From the NCBI RefSeq assembly GCF_025766255.1, contig NW_026516757.1:1-64000 (forward strand): a stretch of 64,000 nucleotides of DNA. The letters are read 5' to 3'. Source of the stretch: Zychaea mexicana. Its lineage: Eukaryota > Mucoromycota > Mucoromycetes > Mucorales > Lichtheimiaceae. Shown in pieces: positions 23,988 to 35,906 of the stretch. How positions within the stretch are numbered: the stretch's first letter is position 1; each line of letters starts with the position of its first letter. The notes under the pieces were generated by a model, which ran no database searches, was not told the DNA's origin, and was given only the letters and a program-made list of their open reading frames with translations. The position numbers and the translations under genes are program-made.

Positions 23988-25300
23988 TTACTTTATGCAG
24001 ATCGCATTTGGGGGTGATGCCACACCTTGGTACTTGTTGAGTGGAGCACTTGTAAAGAAGTACTCGTATACGCCATCCCGAGCAGAGTCATCCGCGAGAG
24101 CTTCCAAGTAAAACAGCTCGCCTACATATGATGCGATGAGCTTCACTATATTTCAAAAGCCTTCATTCCCATCCAACCGAGTAACCCTTGTTAGATGAGT
24201 GGACTAACCTATTATCATGCCAAAGCCCCCTAAAAACTGGGAATCTAGTAGAATAAGCGTGGGACATAACCGATGTCATTAAAAAGGTTCTTTCAAATTC
24301 CCGGTGATGTAGTAGTATGCGCGCAAATCATATAAATGTATTTTGGATTCATTTAATCGGCACCCTCTTCTTCTTCTTCCTCTATATTATACTTACGACA
24401 TGAATCATTATCATCTAAGAACGGAACAGCCTCAAACGCAATGTTATCCGATGCCACCGCCGCAAACTTCTTCTCCCAAACCCAGCGATACGTCTCTTCG
24501 CACGCCTTGACGCCAATGCATTCTGGATTGGGTGTATGCTGCTGACACAACTGTTCGCCCGCCAGCTTTTCGCATGCTACCGTGAGTCCTGTCCGCAGCA
24601 TCAAAATATCGCCTTCCTGGAAAATAACGTTTTGGTCTTTGGCCACCCGTTCTAGTTCGTCAACAGTAATATTATATCGCTTGAACGGGTTTAATTCCTG
24701 TCCTCGTTGCTTTGCCCACCATCGGGCATAATCCAAGAGAACGGCACGACCAGCAATACCGCGTTCCGCCATGTGATGCACACCCAATCGATCAGTGGCG
24801 TCAGCTCCAGGTTCGATATCCGAAAAATTTACATTGTTGTAAAATTGTTTGCTTTTCCAGTGACAACAGTGTCGGAGCCCATCCCACTGTGATGATGATT
24901 GCGTGTTGAAGTTCTGGTAGATATCGTCAAACATTCTGTCCTTCATTGCGCTGCAGCGGACAATCTGATGGTCGATTTCTGACCGGTTATGAAAAGGAGG
25001 CTGAGGTGCTTCAAGTTTCCAGTTGAGAGGAAAGACAGCACCTCGGCGTATACACGTTTGTGAAGCCTGTATATATCATTTAACAATCATAGTAAGTAGT
25101 AGACAAGGGAGGTCTTCTCAACAGTATACTTTAATGTCACTGTCTGTCTTTTCGATGAGCATATATACCTTGAGGACGCGCTCTTCTGTCAAATGGTTGA
25201 GTGTACCAAGATTATCATCTACGCCCCAAACGCCCCAAGCTGTTTTGGGAGGGTATTTAGGATCAATCGGAAGTTCGTCATAAGACGGAAACTGGGTCAT
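23988..25300 (-). CDS. cyclase-family metal-dependent hydrolase (kynurenine formamidase-like fold)
   Basis: Four exons: 25300-25169, 25066-24397, 24244-24209, 24121-23988, joined in phase and giving 323 residues. The N-terminus carries TAWGVWGVDDNLGTLN, which is characteristic of fungal and bacterial 'putative cyclase' proteins (PF04199). The metal-site region reads SQWDGLRH, the form common in this subgroup in place of HxGTHxD. Further on come ATDRLGVHHMAERGI, GRAVLLDYARW and the C-terminal GGFGMIIGELFYLE. Substrate is not predictable: relatives hydrolyse N-formylkynurenine, isatin or other amides and lactones. No secretion signal was seen, so it is probably cytosolic. The short third exon (36 nt) is inferred from the conserved GMIIGELF region. 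Confidence 0.88.
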
Positions 25301-25987
25301 CTCTCCTTTTACTTTTTAAAAGACAAAGAATTGTTGCAGGTTGAAAAAAGAAGATGTTATCTAAAACGAAAGAGAGAAAACGCCTGCTATTATATATAAA
25401 ACTCTCATACAAATATTTACGCTCGAGAGGGATTTGTTATGTAGAGCATCCTGCAGTTTTGTGACACAGAGATTTCTGCATCAAGCTTCCGTCATCAGTT
25501 TTAATGGGACTTGTAAGAAGCATGATGTAAAAGTTTGATTGCCGATATCTCAGAACAAATAATACAGATGAAGCTAAATCAATGCTTCAGTGACTTTGTT
25601 GCATATAGCAATAACACTAGATCGTACTATACAGGCTGGGTTGTGGAGGCAATCACAAGTAATCGTACTGTTTATGGTGCTCAGAGCGGTGGCTATCGCA
25701 ATGAATATAATCATTGAGACAATTACCACCACAATCATAATATTACCGCTATTTTTGCCATCGTTTCATCATTGTGGGGTGTGGAGGGTTCGTTATGAAA
25801 GAAAGAGAGAAAAGGCTAATCAAAAAAGCACACTGTGATAAGCGAAAGTTGCTGGGCAACAAAAAAAAAGTTGTGACGTCAAATTTGTTTAGGGCAAACG
25901 GGCTGGGTGTGGGCTTCAAGTGCAGACAAAAAGTCTCGGTCTGCAAATACCAATACCATACGAACAAAAAGACCCTATAACCACACC
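25301..25987. other. divergent intergenic region
   Basis: About 690 bp between the start of the cyclase gene (minus) and the start of the complex I-type gene (plus), so it should hold both promoters. Short open frames inside have no recognisable domain. Confidence 0.45.
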
Positions 25988-26828
25988 ATGGCCTCTCGCT
26001 TCCTTTCTACGACTCGCCTGGTGCGCGCACCTTTGACTCGTCAAATTGCTCGCCGTAATTACGCATCCGAAGCCAAGGATGCCAGCCCCAAGTTTGCCGA
26101 TGAGAGTGAGTTTCCTATTATAATTAACTTGACCTCCAGAAATCCACCAGCAACACGACTTTGTGCAACTCATATATAAACAATATAAAAAATTAGCATT
26201 CAACGGTAATGTCTGGAGAAATGCAGCGATTGCTATCATTGCTGGTGTTGCTGTCTATCGCATCGATCAACACTTGACCAACTCGGGCGAGGTACGAAAT
26301 TAAACGATTTAGAAATAATACTTCCAATCAAACTGTGAATTTGAAAACTAAGCTCGGAGTGTTCTGATATGTCGTATAGGAGAAGCATCCCTTCACCAAG
26401 TGGATTGAATACCATATGGAGTCGTCGGACGATATGGACAAGTTGAACCAGCAGAAACTCGATGAAGCATCCAAGTTGGCAGAATATAGGTAAATTACGC
26501 GCGTATAACGCTCAAATAACACGTTGTGTTGTTATGATTATTGGTGGATCATACCTTTTTTGTTCTTTTTTTTATGTTACTAAACCATGGTTTTTTGTTT
26601 TGATGGCTCAATCCAGACTTATTGCCCAAGATGCTCAGCGTGCTCCCATCTACCGTTTGAGAAACCCAGAGTAAGTGGCGAACTAGGTTGCATTATTTTA
26701 ATACAGGTTTGTGCTAACTGGGATGGCTTTTCTATGTTTTTGTTAGATCTTTTGAACGTGGAAGCCCTCGTGGTCTTGTCACTGGCAACCAAGTCGACTT
26801 GTCCGACTTGAAGGTTCGATCGGATTAG
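25988..26828 (+). CDS. probable mitochondrial complex I accessory subunit (fungal 17.8-kDa type)
   Basis: Five exons fit in phase: 25988-26105, 26197-26291, 26380-26489, 26617-26670, 26747-26828, giving 152 residues. The first 30 residues (MASRFLSTTRLVRAPL, then RQIARRNYAS) are a classic matrix-targeting presequence with an RxxS-like cleavage area. A single membrane helix follows (AAIAIIAGVAVYRI). After it come HPFTKWIEYHM, a charged helix with KLAEYRLIAQDAQ, and RLRNPESFERGSPRG. The single helix plus RNPE-F-GSP pattern recalls the fungal 17.8-kDa subunit of NADH:ubiquinone oxidoreductase, a structural part of the inner-membrane complex. Mitochondrial inner-membrane location is well supported; the exact subunit name is from memory of the family and less sure. 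Confidence 0.75.
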
Positions 26829-27944
26829 ATTGTAAAAAGAACGCAACGAACGCACGTTACATAAACGGCAAACCTTTACGCACGAACACGAACCACACAC
26901 AACGATCCTATCTACAAACTGCACCACACCTTGGTTTTTTTTTTGTTCTAGAGCCATTTGAAAAAAAAGACACATTCAAAAAAATAAAATAAGCACGACG
27001 ACCTGCCTCGCACCGGGATAGCGTAATTAATCAAACAGCGGTTTCCATGCATGATATATAACTCACATGTTTCGTTGTTGAGCAGAGGTGTACGGCATTG
27101 TTAAAAGACGGGTTTAGCTTTTCCCTGTTTGAGCATGGATGGCTAGCAAAATAAGAATGCTGCTAGCAAAACTAAAAATGCCTTTGGTTAAATGAATATG
27201 CTGTTGGCGGAAAGAGAAGTCCGTTAACAAAAGCTGAAATGCCATGGATTAAACAAAGTAAAGTCCGTGTCCGGTAATAGTGTCATCATTTAGCATTGAA
27301 GTGCCTTATCCAGAATTCAATAATAGTAATATACAGTATATCTGGTAAGGTGCGTAAGCTTGTCAGGGATCTTGTATCAATTACAGAGCAGCTGTAACGG
27401 CAAGACAGGCATGTATCATCGTAGCAAAAGGTCACTTTGACAGCCTGTTTTATAAAAATATACCAACATAGAATGAGGAAGGAGAGGACAACCTATGAAC
27501 AGACTAATAAGCCGCAAGAAGACTAGCAATATTCTCGAGGAAGATACATAAACTGAAATTGGATTTCATCAGAAAGATGCAATGAAGAGCTGTGGTTTGT
27601 AAAGCTACCAAGGGAGTCAGGGTACCACATCGCTAGACGTCAAGCGTTTACACACACTACATACACCATATCATATATTACCACAATCTGTCCTTGTTTT
27701 ACCCCATCAATAATAAAACCGTTTATGTCTAAATGCCATTGTTTCATGTACAATAATGCTTTATCCACATACTATTCAATGTATTGGGGACTACAGTGTA
27801 GCAGTAATAGGTTTCTTTCTTAAAGGCAAAGTTATGCGGACCAAGATACCAGCGGAGTGCTGTGTATGTCTAGACGAATTTTACTTCAACCAGCAAGACC
27901 GCAAACGCGATCGTTATTCTTGACAACGACGACGACGACACACG
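26829..27944. other. gene-free stretch upstream of CLP1
   Basis: 1.1 kb with no supported coding frame. It contains AATAAAA close to 26982 (likely poly(A) signal of the upstream gene) and the CLP1 promoter at its right end. Confidence 0.45.
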
Positions 27945-29870
27945 ATGCAGACAAATGTAGGACAACAGCGGAATCTAGATAACGATCCACACAGCATTTT
28001 GCTTTTTGAGAGAAGACGAAAAACTCAAACGTTACATACGCCACCGATCTAGACATCGGCTGAACCACCACGCACAATAGAACTCGATAGCGAACATGAG
28101 TTTCGATTCGAGGTTGAGTTCAACAAAAAAGTGACACTCAAGGTACTACTGTTTTCTAATTCTATGATTCTATCACAAGGCAAAGTAATAAAGAAGAGCA
28201 ATCGATTCTGTTATTTGAGGGATTGGGTGGCTGACATTAGTTTTTTTTCTGTTTTGAAATATTTAATAAAGCTTCTCAAAGGAACTGCAGAAGTGTTTGG
28301 CACAGAGTTGGCTATAAATGTCACATATACATTTACTGGCCGAAAGGCTGCTGTATATACTTGGCATGGATGCACATTAGAGATATCCTTTTTTTCTAGT
28401 AATCATGTTGTGTATTCCATCCGATGAAGAAAACAACTTTCCTTAACTTTAGCAGCGCGTCATGATCCACATCAGTGGCGATTTTTTAGTAGAATACACA
28501 GCAAACGAGACACCGATGACAAGTTACTTGAATACACATTTGGCACTACAGCAGATACGAGAAAATGCAAAACAAACCAACGATCAAGGCCCTCGGGTAG
28601 AGAAGAAGAAGAAGAAAGGGTTAGGGACGAAAAAGAAAAACTAATTTGAAAGGGAGATACTAGGTTTTGGTTGTTGGACCACATGATGTAGGCAAGACGT
28701 CGTTATGTACCTTACTAGCAGGCTATGCGCTTCGACAAGGCCAGAAACCTATCTATGTCTCCTTGGATACATCCGAGGTAAGAGAAGTTGGAGCTTTATA
28801 TCACGGAACAAAGATGGGTAGTCAAACTTGAATCGAATCACATTCATTGTTTAGGGATCAATTACGATGCCAGGCACAGTATCAGCGACCAACATCAGTA
28901 CCATTATCGACGTAGAAGAAGGATTTGGCGCCTCTGCAACGACTGCTGCGTCACTCGGTTCATCAACAATGCCGTTGGCATACTATTACGGATATGAAAA
29001 CCCAGCAGAAAATGTCAACCTGTTCAAACTCGTCACCTCACGATTGGCACATACCGTCAAATGTCGGCTTGCAGAAGACGATGAAAGCCAAAAGTCGGGC
29101 TGTATCATTGACACAGCAGGATTGATCGATCATGTCGGATATGATCTGATCCAGCATATCATTGCAGAATTTGATGGTAACCCTTTCTCAAATACAACAA
29201 TTTTCCATTTTCCAACGATACTCACGCAACACGAATCATGATCTAGTCAATGTGGTCATTGTGCTCGGCCACGAACGGTTGTATAGCGATATGACTCGGA
29301 TCCTCAAGGAAAACCCCAACATTCAAGTAGTTAAGCTGGCCAAGTCCGGAGGCGTCGTCGAACGTGACAAGCAGTTCAAGAATCAATTGCAACGAAGCAA
29401 GATCCAGGAATATTTCTATGGCACGATCAAGTGTGACTTATCGCCTTATTCAACTATTCTCAATCTCAATGACGTCAATGTGTGGCGTGTGGGCGAAAGT
29501 ATGGCGCCATCTTCAGCCTTGCCGTTGGGTATGGAAAGTATCTCTACTGAAACCCAGGTGGTCAAGGTCGACAGCAGCTATGAAATGTGCTTGCACTCCA
29601 TCCTTGCGATCCTCAACGCAGAAAACACGACGCCTGAAAGCCAACTCTTGGAAACAAATGTAGCTGGATTTATCTACGTGTAAGTCTTTTTGTATTTCAT
29701 GTCCGTGTGCCTTTTTGGAAATCTAAAATTCTTATCATACATGTACATATATACATTATAGATCCGATGTGGATGAAGAACGAATGAAAATGACAATTCT
29801 GTCACCTGCTCCAGGTCGACTTCCTCGTAAACACTTGCTGTTAGGATCATTCAAATGGCTAGAAGCATAA
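27945..29870 (+). CDS. CLP1: CLP1, polynucleotide 5'-kinase family subunit of the pre-mRNA 3'-end cleavage factor
   Basis: Acts in the nucleus in mRNA cleavage/polyadenylation, and in many eukaryotes in tRNA splicing. Exons: 27945-27956, 28053-28142, 28272-28382, 28471-28596, 28664-28777, 28855-29176, 29247-29679, 29762-29870, giving 438 residues. The N-terminal domain has [21 protein letters not shown] and AAVYTWHGC. The Walker A loop is GPHDVGKTS at about residue 118; then come [30 protein letters not shown]-like KIQEYFYGT and SPAPGRLPR near the end. These follow human CLP1 closely. The 12-nt first exon (MQTN) is the weakest part of the model. The third intron is the unusual AT-AC intron listed separately. 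EMC8/9 starts 115 bp downstream on the same strand. Confidence 0.93.
28383..28470 (+). other. U12-type AT-AC intron in CLP1
   Basis: This 88-nt intron begins ATATCCTTT directly after GAG and ends CCAC before ATC AGT GGC. ATATCCTT is the minor-spliceosome AT-AC donor consensus, and TTCCTTAAC at 28439-28447 is the exact U12 branch-site consensus. Removing it in phase 0 joins CTLE to ISGDF, which aligns without a gap to the CSVQLSG region of human CLP1. No GT donor nearby gives a sensible join. The branch site is 23 nt from the AC, longer than usual; an AT-AG alternative ending at 28457 would add RVMIH. Confidence 0.82.
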
Positions 29871-29984
29871 AGTTCCAATAAAAATTAAAAGGAACTCAGC
29901 GCGATTTTTTACCACACATAACTTTTTGTTGCTGCAACAACCCAGCAACTTTTACTTCTCCCCCTCTCCCCCCTCCAACCACCA

Positions 29985-30821
29985 ATGAGCATCACAGTCG
30001 GACCTGACGCATTCGCACTTCCACTTCTCCATGCTGCAAAGTACCCTGACGCACTTGTCTGTGGTGTCTTGTTGGGTGAGGTCAATAGCAGCAACGGCAA
30101 CATTGACGTGAAAAGCGGTTTATCGTTGTTTCATCACTGGGCATCGTTGACGCCCATGCTTGAGGTGGCACTTAAAAACGTAAGGAAACGAGGAAATACA
30201 CGTAGCTCTCCTGCAGTACGAAAACATGCCAACAACGAGTACTTTTTTTTTGGCTCGTGTCTAGGCCGAATTGTACGCAGCCAAGAAAAAACTCAAGATT
30301 GTTGGTTGGTACCAAGCAAATGCTGGATTAAAAGACACGACTTTACACGAGAACGTGATTCGCGTTGCAGACGTTATTCGACGCAACTCCGGACAAGCTG
30401 TTGTGTTTATTGTAAGTAGACGGGTTTTTCGTGGAGAAAAAGCGAGCGCACTCGATCTGACCTGGTTTATTGCATTATGTATTGATAGGTAAATAACGAG
30501 AAATTGGGTCAATTGAATGAAATAAAGGACGGAAGCGTGATTTTGGTAAGATACACACACACACATACACACACACAATTTTTGGAGATAATCAAGATAT
30601 TAACTCTGTTTTTTCCCCAAAAGCCATACACATACTCAGAGGGACAATGGAAAGGAATAAAACAAGCATTCAGCAAGGATAGCAAGATCACATTGACGTA
30701 CGAAGAAACATATCCAAAAGTACGCGGCATGTTCAGCTCAGCATCGTATAACCGAGTCATTGATTTCGACGAACATTTGGAAGACGTATCCAAAGATTGG
30801 CTTTCCAGTAACACTTTATAA
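29985..30821 (+). CDS. ER membrane protein complex subunit 8/9
   Basis: Cytosol-facing subunit of the EMC, which inserts membrane proteins into the ER. Four exons, all split in phase 0: 29985-30179, 30265-30411, 30489-30545, 30624-30821, giving 198 residues, close to the family norm. The MPN-like (UPF0172) fold is shown by ALPLLHAAKYP, CGVLLGEV, LFHHWASLTPMLEVAL, KIVGWYQAN and the end DFDEHLEDVSKDWLS. No catalytic JAMM histidine pair is expected or seen, as in other EMC8/9 proteins. It lies in tandem behind CLP1 and converges on the cargo-lectin gene 115 bp away. Confidence 0.93.
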
Positions 30822-30936
30822 CCAACCTTCCTTCCCTCCGCCATCAATCCCCAACATCTGTTTTTCTACATGCAAATATAATAAACTATAAAAATGTATA
30901 TCTCCTCTTTGTCCTTTTTCTTTTTTACTTTCTTTT

Positions 30937-33281
30937 CTACAAGAATTTCTTTTCATTACGTTCGACGCGTAATTTATAATAGAGGTATACTGCAAATCCA
31001 ACGACCGCCTGTACGCCAAACGCATAAAAGATATATTTGAAGAGAGTCGACATGGTACCCCGCGTTTCGGCCGAGTCTTTGCCAATTTCGTTCATGCGTT
31101 TTTGCTGGATATTCATGCGGTTCTGTATATAACAAGAGAAAATTTTTAGCACCCTTCTTACACGTATCCCACTCAAAAGAACAAACTTACGCTGATATTG
31201 CTCAGTGTCTTTTCAACACGCTCAAGTGTGGCTTCCAGCTCTTTCATTCGGCGATCTTGGTCACGGCTTTGTCGTTCCATTTGTGACGCCATTTGAGATG
31301 CCATGCCACGTGTCTCTTTCTGAATATCTCCAGTCAGTCGATTGATGGCATTACTGAACCGCGCGCGGGGGACGAAGTAGGTTAGTTTAGTAAATACATA
31401 AATACATCACATGCATCGTTGATCCCAATGGTAACATAACTATTGCCTTTGCTTACATTGTTTCTTTGCTGTCGCCATCTGATGATGACGACGATCCAGA
31501 TGCCGTCGTCTTCTTTTCATAATTGCCGAGAAGCAGATCTTCAGGTGAAGGTGCACCGATAGCTTCAATTTGCATCTGCATGATCTGGATATCTTCAAGC
31601 ACGCGTCGCTGTGTGTCAAATATAGATGCCTAAACGAAAACATGTGTCATTTAGTCAGATGCTTACTTGCTGAGAAATTCCCCTCCTCCGGCATTTGTCA
31701 CCTAGCAATCCAGATTTCTTACCAGAGTTGCCGTAGTTTCGGAGCGCACTTCGTCACCCTCAGCTGCCTCACGCATCCGTCGCACTTGGTATTCAGCTTC
31801 TTCAATTTGCTATATGTAGATCACATTTCCAGCATAAGGCTCGTCTATTTGGTTTTATCAATCCCCAACCCAAAACCTTTGAAATCAGTTACTTACCCGT
31901 TTTTGTTCTTCATTCAATTCCTTGAATTCTTCTCCTTGATTGATCATCTCCTCTTCCATCGGTCGCTTTGAACGATGCATCTTGGCAGGTGGGTTCAATT
32001 GCCAAGTTTCAAAGGAAATTATATCATGGTCATCTACAGTTTCAAAAATATGTGTTCTAGTGAGCGTGCTATCGTTGAAGAGAGAGAAAAAGTCAATAAA
32101 TTTGTTCTTACCTGCAGGATTGTGAGAAGCAGCCTAAAAAAAGGGGGGGATAAAGAAGAACAAGCAATTAATAACATCACAAATGACCAGGAACGCGATT
32201 TGTACATAAAAACAAACAAACAACAAAGATCGCATAACGCATGACAAGAAACTACATACCGAAAAACCAAAGTAGTAATTGCTGGGCAAAGCGATGCCCG
32301 TCTTTTGAATGCAGGTTCGATAATCCTTGCCGTCGCCCATGGGGTCCAGCATAACTGTCAATGTCTTTGCCGTGTAAGTTACACGAAGACGTGCTGGCAC
32401 GTTCCCAGTGTTTCGGTAATTGATTTGACAGGATCCGATAATGTAGCCCGAAGGGTCCGTTCTTGATGAAAAAGCCAAAGATCCGTCATTTAAAAGAGCC
32501 ATCGTCGTGGGTGTATGTGTCTGATTGTTTTTAAAATAACAAGTTAAAAAAAAAAAAGAAGCAGGCGGTGAGTTTCTTTTTGTTATAAGGGTGGTGGTGT
32601 TTTGACAACAACCAGGGAGACACGTACACGAGGATTCGCGGAATCGAGCCAGATACCCAGGCCGTCCCACTTGTCGCCAGCACCAAAGATAGGACCATCA
32701 CCCATAGCTTCTTTAGTATACCAAAATGCCAAACCGCGTCCTCCATGCATATGGCTTCCTGTCACTCGAAATGTTACTTCGGCCTGCCATTCGTCATGCG
32801 TGTTTGGACGTTCTGACCAGACCCAACCGCGTGCACCAGGAATGGAGGGTGCCAAACGAACAAAATCATCTGCCTTGATGACTCCTTTATAATTTTACAT
32901 TATCAGAAAGAGTGAATCCTTGGTTACTTTTTTTTATTTTGGTTTTGTCAAACTTTCCAATCCACAACCAGAGGAAGACGAACGTCCCACGACGCGAAAT
33001 CAGTGATATTTTTTAAAATTACCTTGACTCATCTTCCAAAATGGTATAGTGCCATTGTAAAAATAGGGTCGTTTCAAAGTTAATTTGTAATCCAACTTTG
33101 CAGATGGTGCTGCTTCTGCTGCAGACACTGATTCCTGGTTCGATTGTTGTTGTTGTTGTTCTTGTTGGTCATCGGTTGGACCACTACCGGAACCCCAGAA
33201 TCCGGCACTACAAAAGGGAGCGGCAGTGGCAAGTACCAGAAGCACTAGCAGGACAAATGTTGACACTATGCCCTGTTTCAT
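30937..33281 (-). CDS. L-type lectin cargo receptor of the ERGIC-53/Emp47 family
   Basis: Binds glycoproteins in the ER lumen and carries them to the Golgi in COPII vesicles. Nine exons fit in phase: 33281-33023, 32884-32628, 32520-32260, 32133-32112, 32033-31897, 31809-31723, 31629-31457, 31353-31191, 31122-30937, giving 514 residues (human LMAN1 has 510). In order: signal peptide (TFVLLVLLVLATAAPF), Gln-rich linker, lectin domain at about 60-300 (RPYFYNG, GRGLAFWYTKE, GLGIWLDS, ADDHDIISFETW), a long coiled coil rich in Gln, Glu and Arg, one membrane helix (YIFYAFGVQAVVGFAVYLYY) and a short cytosolic tail. The tail ends KKFL, a dilysine KKxx ER-retrieval signal like the KKFF of human ERGIC-53. 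Exon 3's start is the least certain join. Confidence 0.92.
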
Positions 33282-33852
33282 TGAGTAGTCTTTTTCTGAT
33301 AAGGGAAAAAAAAGGAAGGGAGGGAAAAAGAGAGTTTATTAGAGAGACGTGGCAAAAATCTGGCATAAAGTGCTCGTGGCAGACCCTCTTTACTCATTGG
33401 GCGGAACATCAACTTTAGCATGTGTGTATGTGTTGGCCAATGCATACTTTTTCCAAACAGCGGACAATGCGTCTACACGAATAAGATCAGGGGGGGGGGG
33501 CATGCATTTGTTTTCGTCATTTTATTCCACCTCTAAAAGAAACAATTATTAAGAGCCTGACTGGAGAGGGAGTTATCATGTACACTCAAAAAGGATAAAG
33601 AAAGAATATGTGACAATGGAAACAGTTAATTAGGACGCTAAAGAAAAGAAAAAGACATCAAAACGATATATGAGCAAGGGATCCACAAGGGCGGAGGGGG
33701 GAGGGACTTCTTTCTGAGTAGCAAAAGAAGAGAGAAGGGAGAGGAGGAGGAGGGGGGCATGGGGAATGTCTTTGATCAGAGGTGAGGAATTGGGGGAACA
33801 ACGTGGGCTTTAAAGAAGTTACAGTGTAAAGAGACAGCGCATTGATTTCATT
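33282..33852. other. intergenic region, purine-rich
   Basis: 570 bp between the start of the lectin gene and the 3' end of the zinc-finger gene, both on the minus strand. It is rich in G/A on the plus strand (for example 33490-33499, ten G in a row, and 33690-33760), which is a C/T tract in the sense of the lectin promoter. Confidence 0.45.
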
Positions 33853-35304
33853 TTACAGTTTTCTGAGAGGACTACCCGCCTTTACCGAGGACCGGCCCAA
33901 ACGATGGACTCTTAGATGGCGACGCATGTTGCTCTGCACACTAAACCGTCGTCCACATCCTTCCTCAGCACACACAAAAGGCTTTTCTCCCGTATGCGAA
34001 TATGTGTGGATGCGCAGGGACGAGGGTCGGCTGAATCCCTTGTTGCAGTATGGACACAGATATCGTCCGGAGCTCGCATCGCGTTGCAGTTGCGGCTGTT
34101 GCGAATCATCAATGCCATCCTGCTGCTGCTGCTGTTGTTGTTGTTGTTGTTGAGGAAAGGGTGGTGGCGATCGCAGTCGTTGCTCAGGCGGGCTATCTGA
34201 TTGAGCACGTTGATGCTGGTGTTGTTGTTGTTGCTGTTGTTGTTGTTGTGATGAGGTGGAGGACGATGAGGATGAGGAAGTCGAAGGTACAGGTGGGCGG
34301 AACATAAAGTCGACGGTATTTGCAGAGACAGCACGACGATGTGTATGGTGGTGATGACGTCCTGCTGCTGCTACAGTAGTTGTTGGAGCAGACGGTCGAT
34401 TCAAGTAGGGCAAACTGTCGAATGGCTGCAATGGTGCTCGTTGGGGCTGCAACAACGTGTTGGTAGCAGTAGTTGCAGTAGTGGTAGTAGTGGGTAGCGG
34501 TGGTGGTGGTGATGACTGCTGCTGCTGTTGTGGCTGTATGGTATATTCTGACACGGATCGTCCGTGGGTGGCGCCTGGTGGCCGTCGATGATGATGATGC
34601 GGATGATGAAGAGGAAGATGATGATGATGATGATGGTGATGATGATTGCTGCTGCTGTTGTTATTATTGTTGTTGTTACTGTGATGGATATGGCTGTGGC
34701 TAAGACTATGCTGGTGGCGAGGGGTGGTGGATGCAGCACTGCTGCTTGTTGTGCCCATTTGATGTGGCAGTGGAGGCAAGAGAACAGGGCCTGACGGACT
34801 GCCTGCTGCCGCTGGGTGCATCCAGCTAGGCGCCTTTGTGCTTTGAGAATTCTGCAAGGACATGGTAAACGGCAGGTGCTGTTGTTGTTGTTGTTGCGCT
34901 TGTTGCTGATTTTCCGCCATCATCATCATATCTTGGCGTTGTTTCACCACGGAAGCACTGTCGTCCTGCGCTGCTGACGAGGTGATGGTGGTGGTCGTTG
35001 TTGCTGGTGCAGTAGTTGTACTAGCCGGGTACAGTGACAGTTTCTGCAAGTCGGACGGAAGGCTGCTCACACTTCTAGTGCTTCTATGTCCCATCGGCCG
35101 GGTATTCATCGATCCTTCTCCTTGAGATGTCGACACTTGCTTTTTGTCCCGACCCCCGCCTGCAGTGTAGCCAATGCACATGCGGTGATTAGACAACATC
35201 TTTCATGGAAGTCAATCAAACTGTGTAAAACCCAAATTACCTTCAGGAGAATTGAGCAGAAACTGAATGCCTGGTAATGTAGGCTTGTCTACAGCTTGCG
35301 ACAT
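33853..35304 (-). CDS. C2H2 zinc-finger transcription factor with Gln/His/Asn-rich regions
   Basis: Two exons, 35304-35241 and 35159-33853, join in phase 1 and give 456 residues. The first exon starts at an ATG and encodes MSQAVDKPTLPGIQFLLNS, a short hydrophobic motif often found at the start of fungal regulators. The intron removes a stretch with an in-frame ATG (35199) that could otherwise be taken as start. Long runs of Gln, His, Asn, Ser and Pro fill residues 60-380. Two C2H2 fingers lie near the C-terminus: CPYCNKGFSRPSSLRIHTYSH and CAEEGCGRRFSVQSNMRRHLRVH-type spacing, joined by TGEKPF. Likely a nuclear DNA-binding regulator. Target genes cannot be read from this. The first exon is inferred. 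Confidence 0.88.
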
Positions 35305-35380
35305 GTGTGGGTTGTTATAAAGAGGAGGTAATATTAGGAAGCAATAAAGAGAGCCTTTATCAAGCAAGAAAAAATGAGCA

Positions 35381-35388
<8 letters not shown>

Positions 35389-35424
<36 letters not shown>
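35389..35424. repeat. (GA)18 microsatellite
   Basis: A perfect 36-nt GA run about 85 bp upstream of the zinc-finger start codon, therefore a CT run in the sense of that gene and probably within its leader or promoter. Confidence 0.95.
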
Positions 35425-35428
<4 letters not shown>

Positions 35429-35906
35429 GCACACACAGAGAGGCAACTCACACGGAGTTTCGCTTTCATTTGAGAGACAGAGTTTTCGACAAATGCGCAG
35501 GCAGGCCGATCTTTTTTTTTTTTCTTGGTTGTGTTTGCTCATTGCTTTTGGCTGGTCTACTGACTTTCACTCACTCGTTGACCCCTAAAGGGGGTTGATG
35601 TGAGGAGGAGGAGGAGGAGGCTCTGTCTTCAGCTGGCTCTGATGATGACTGGCATGGAAGTCGATAAAGTGTTTCCCCAAGCATATATTCCAGAGAGGTT
35701 CTACAGGGAGAGAGTAGCACTCTCTACCTTGAAACAATAGGTTTGTTTATCATTTTGTGTTTGCATCACTCCAGCCTATACAGAGTGAATAGCCAGGAAG
35801 CAAGTGCGAGGCTTTGCATGCATAGTGCATCAAGCCCTTTGCTTTTTACTCTCTTCCCGCTAAACTCAAAGCACTAACTATTACTATTGCTGCTACCGTC
35901 ATCGTA

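Noticed and set aside
28383..28440. Conventional GT-AG intron starting at GTGTAT or GTAATC in CLP1
   Set aside because: GTGTAT leaves about ten non-conserved residues, GTAATC breaks the frame; the U12 AT-AC model gives a gap-free family match.
33912..34739. Several frames rich in Asn, Val, Met or Ile over the zinc-finger gene
   Set aside because: Shadows of Gln/His repeats in the real minus-strand coding frame.
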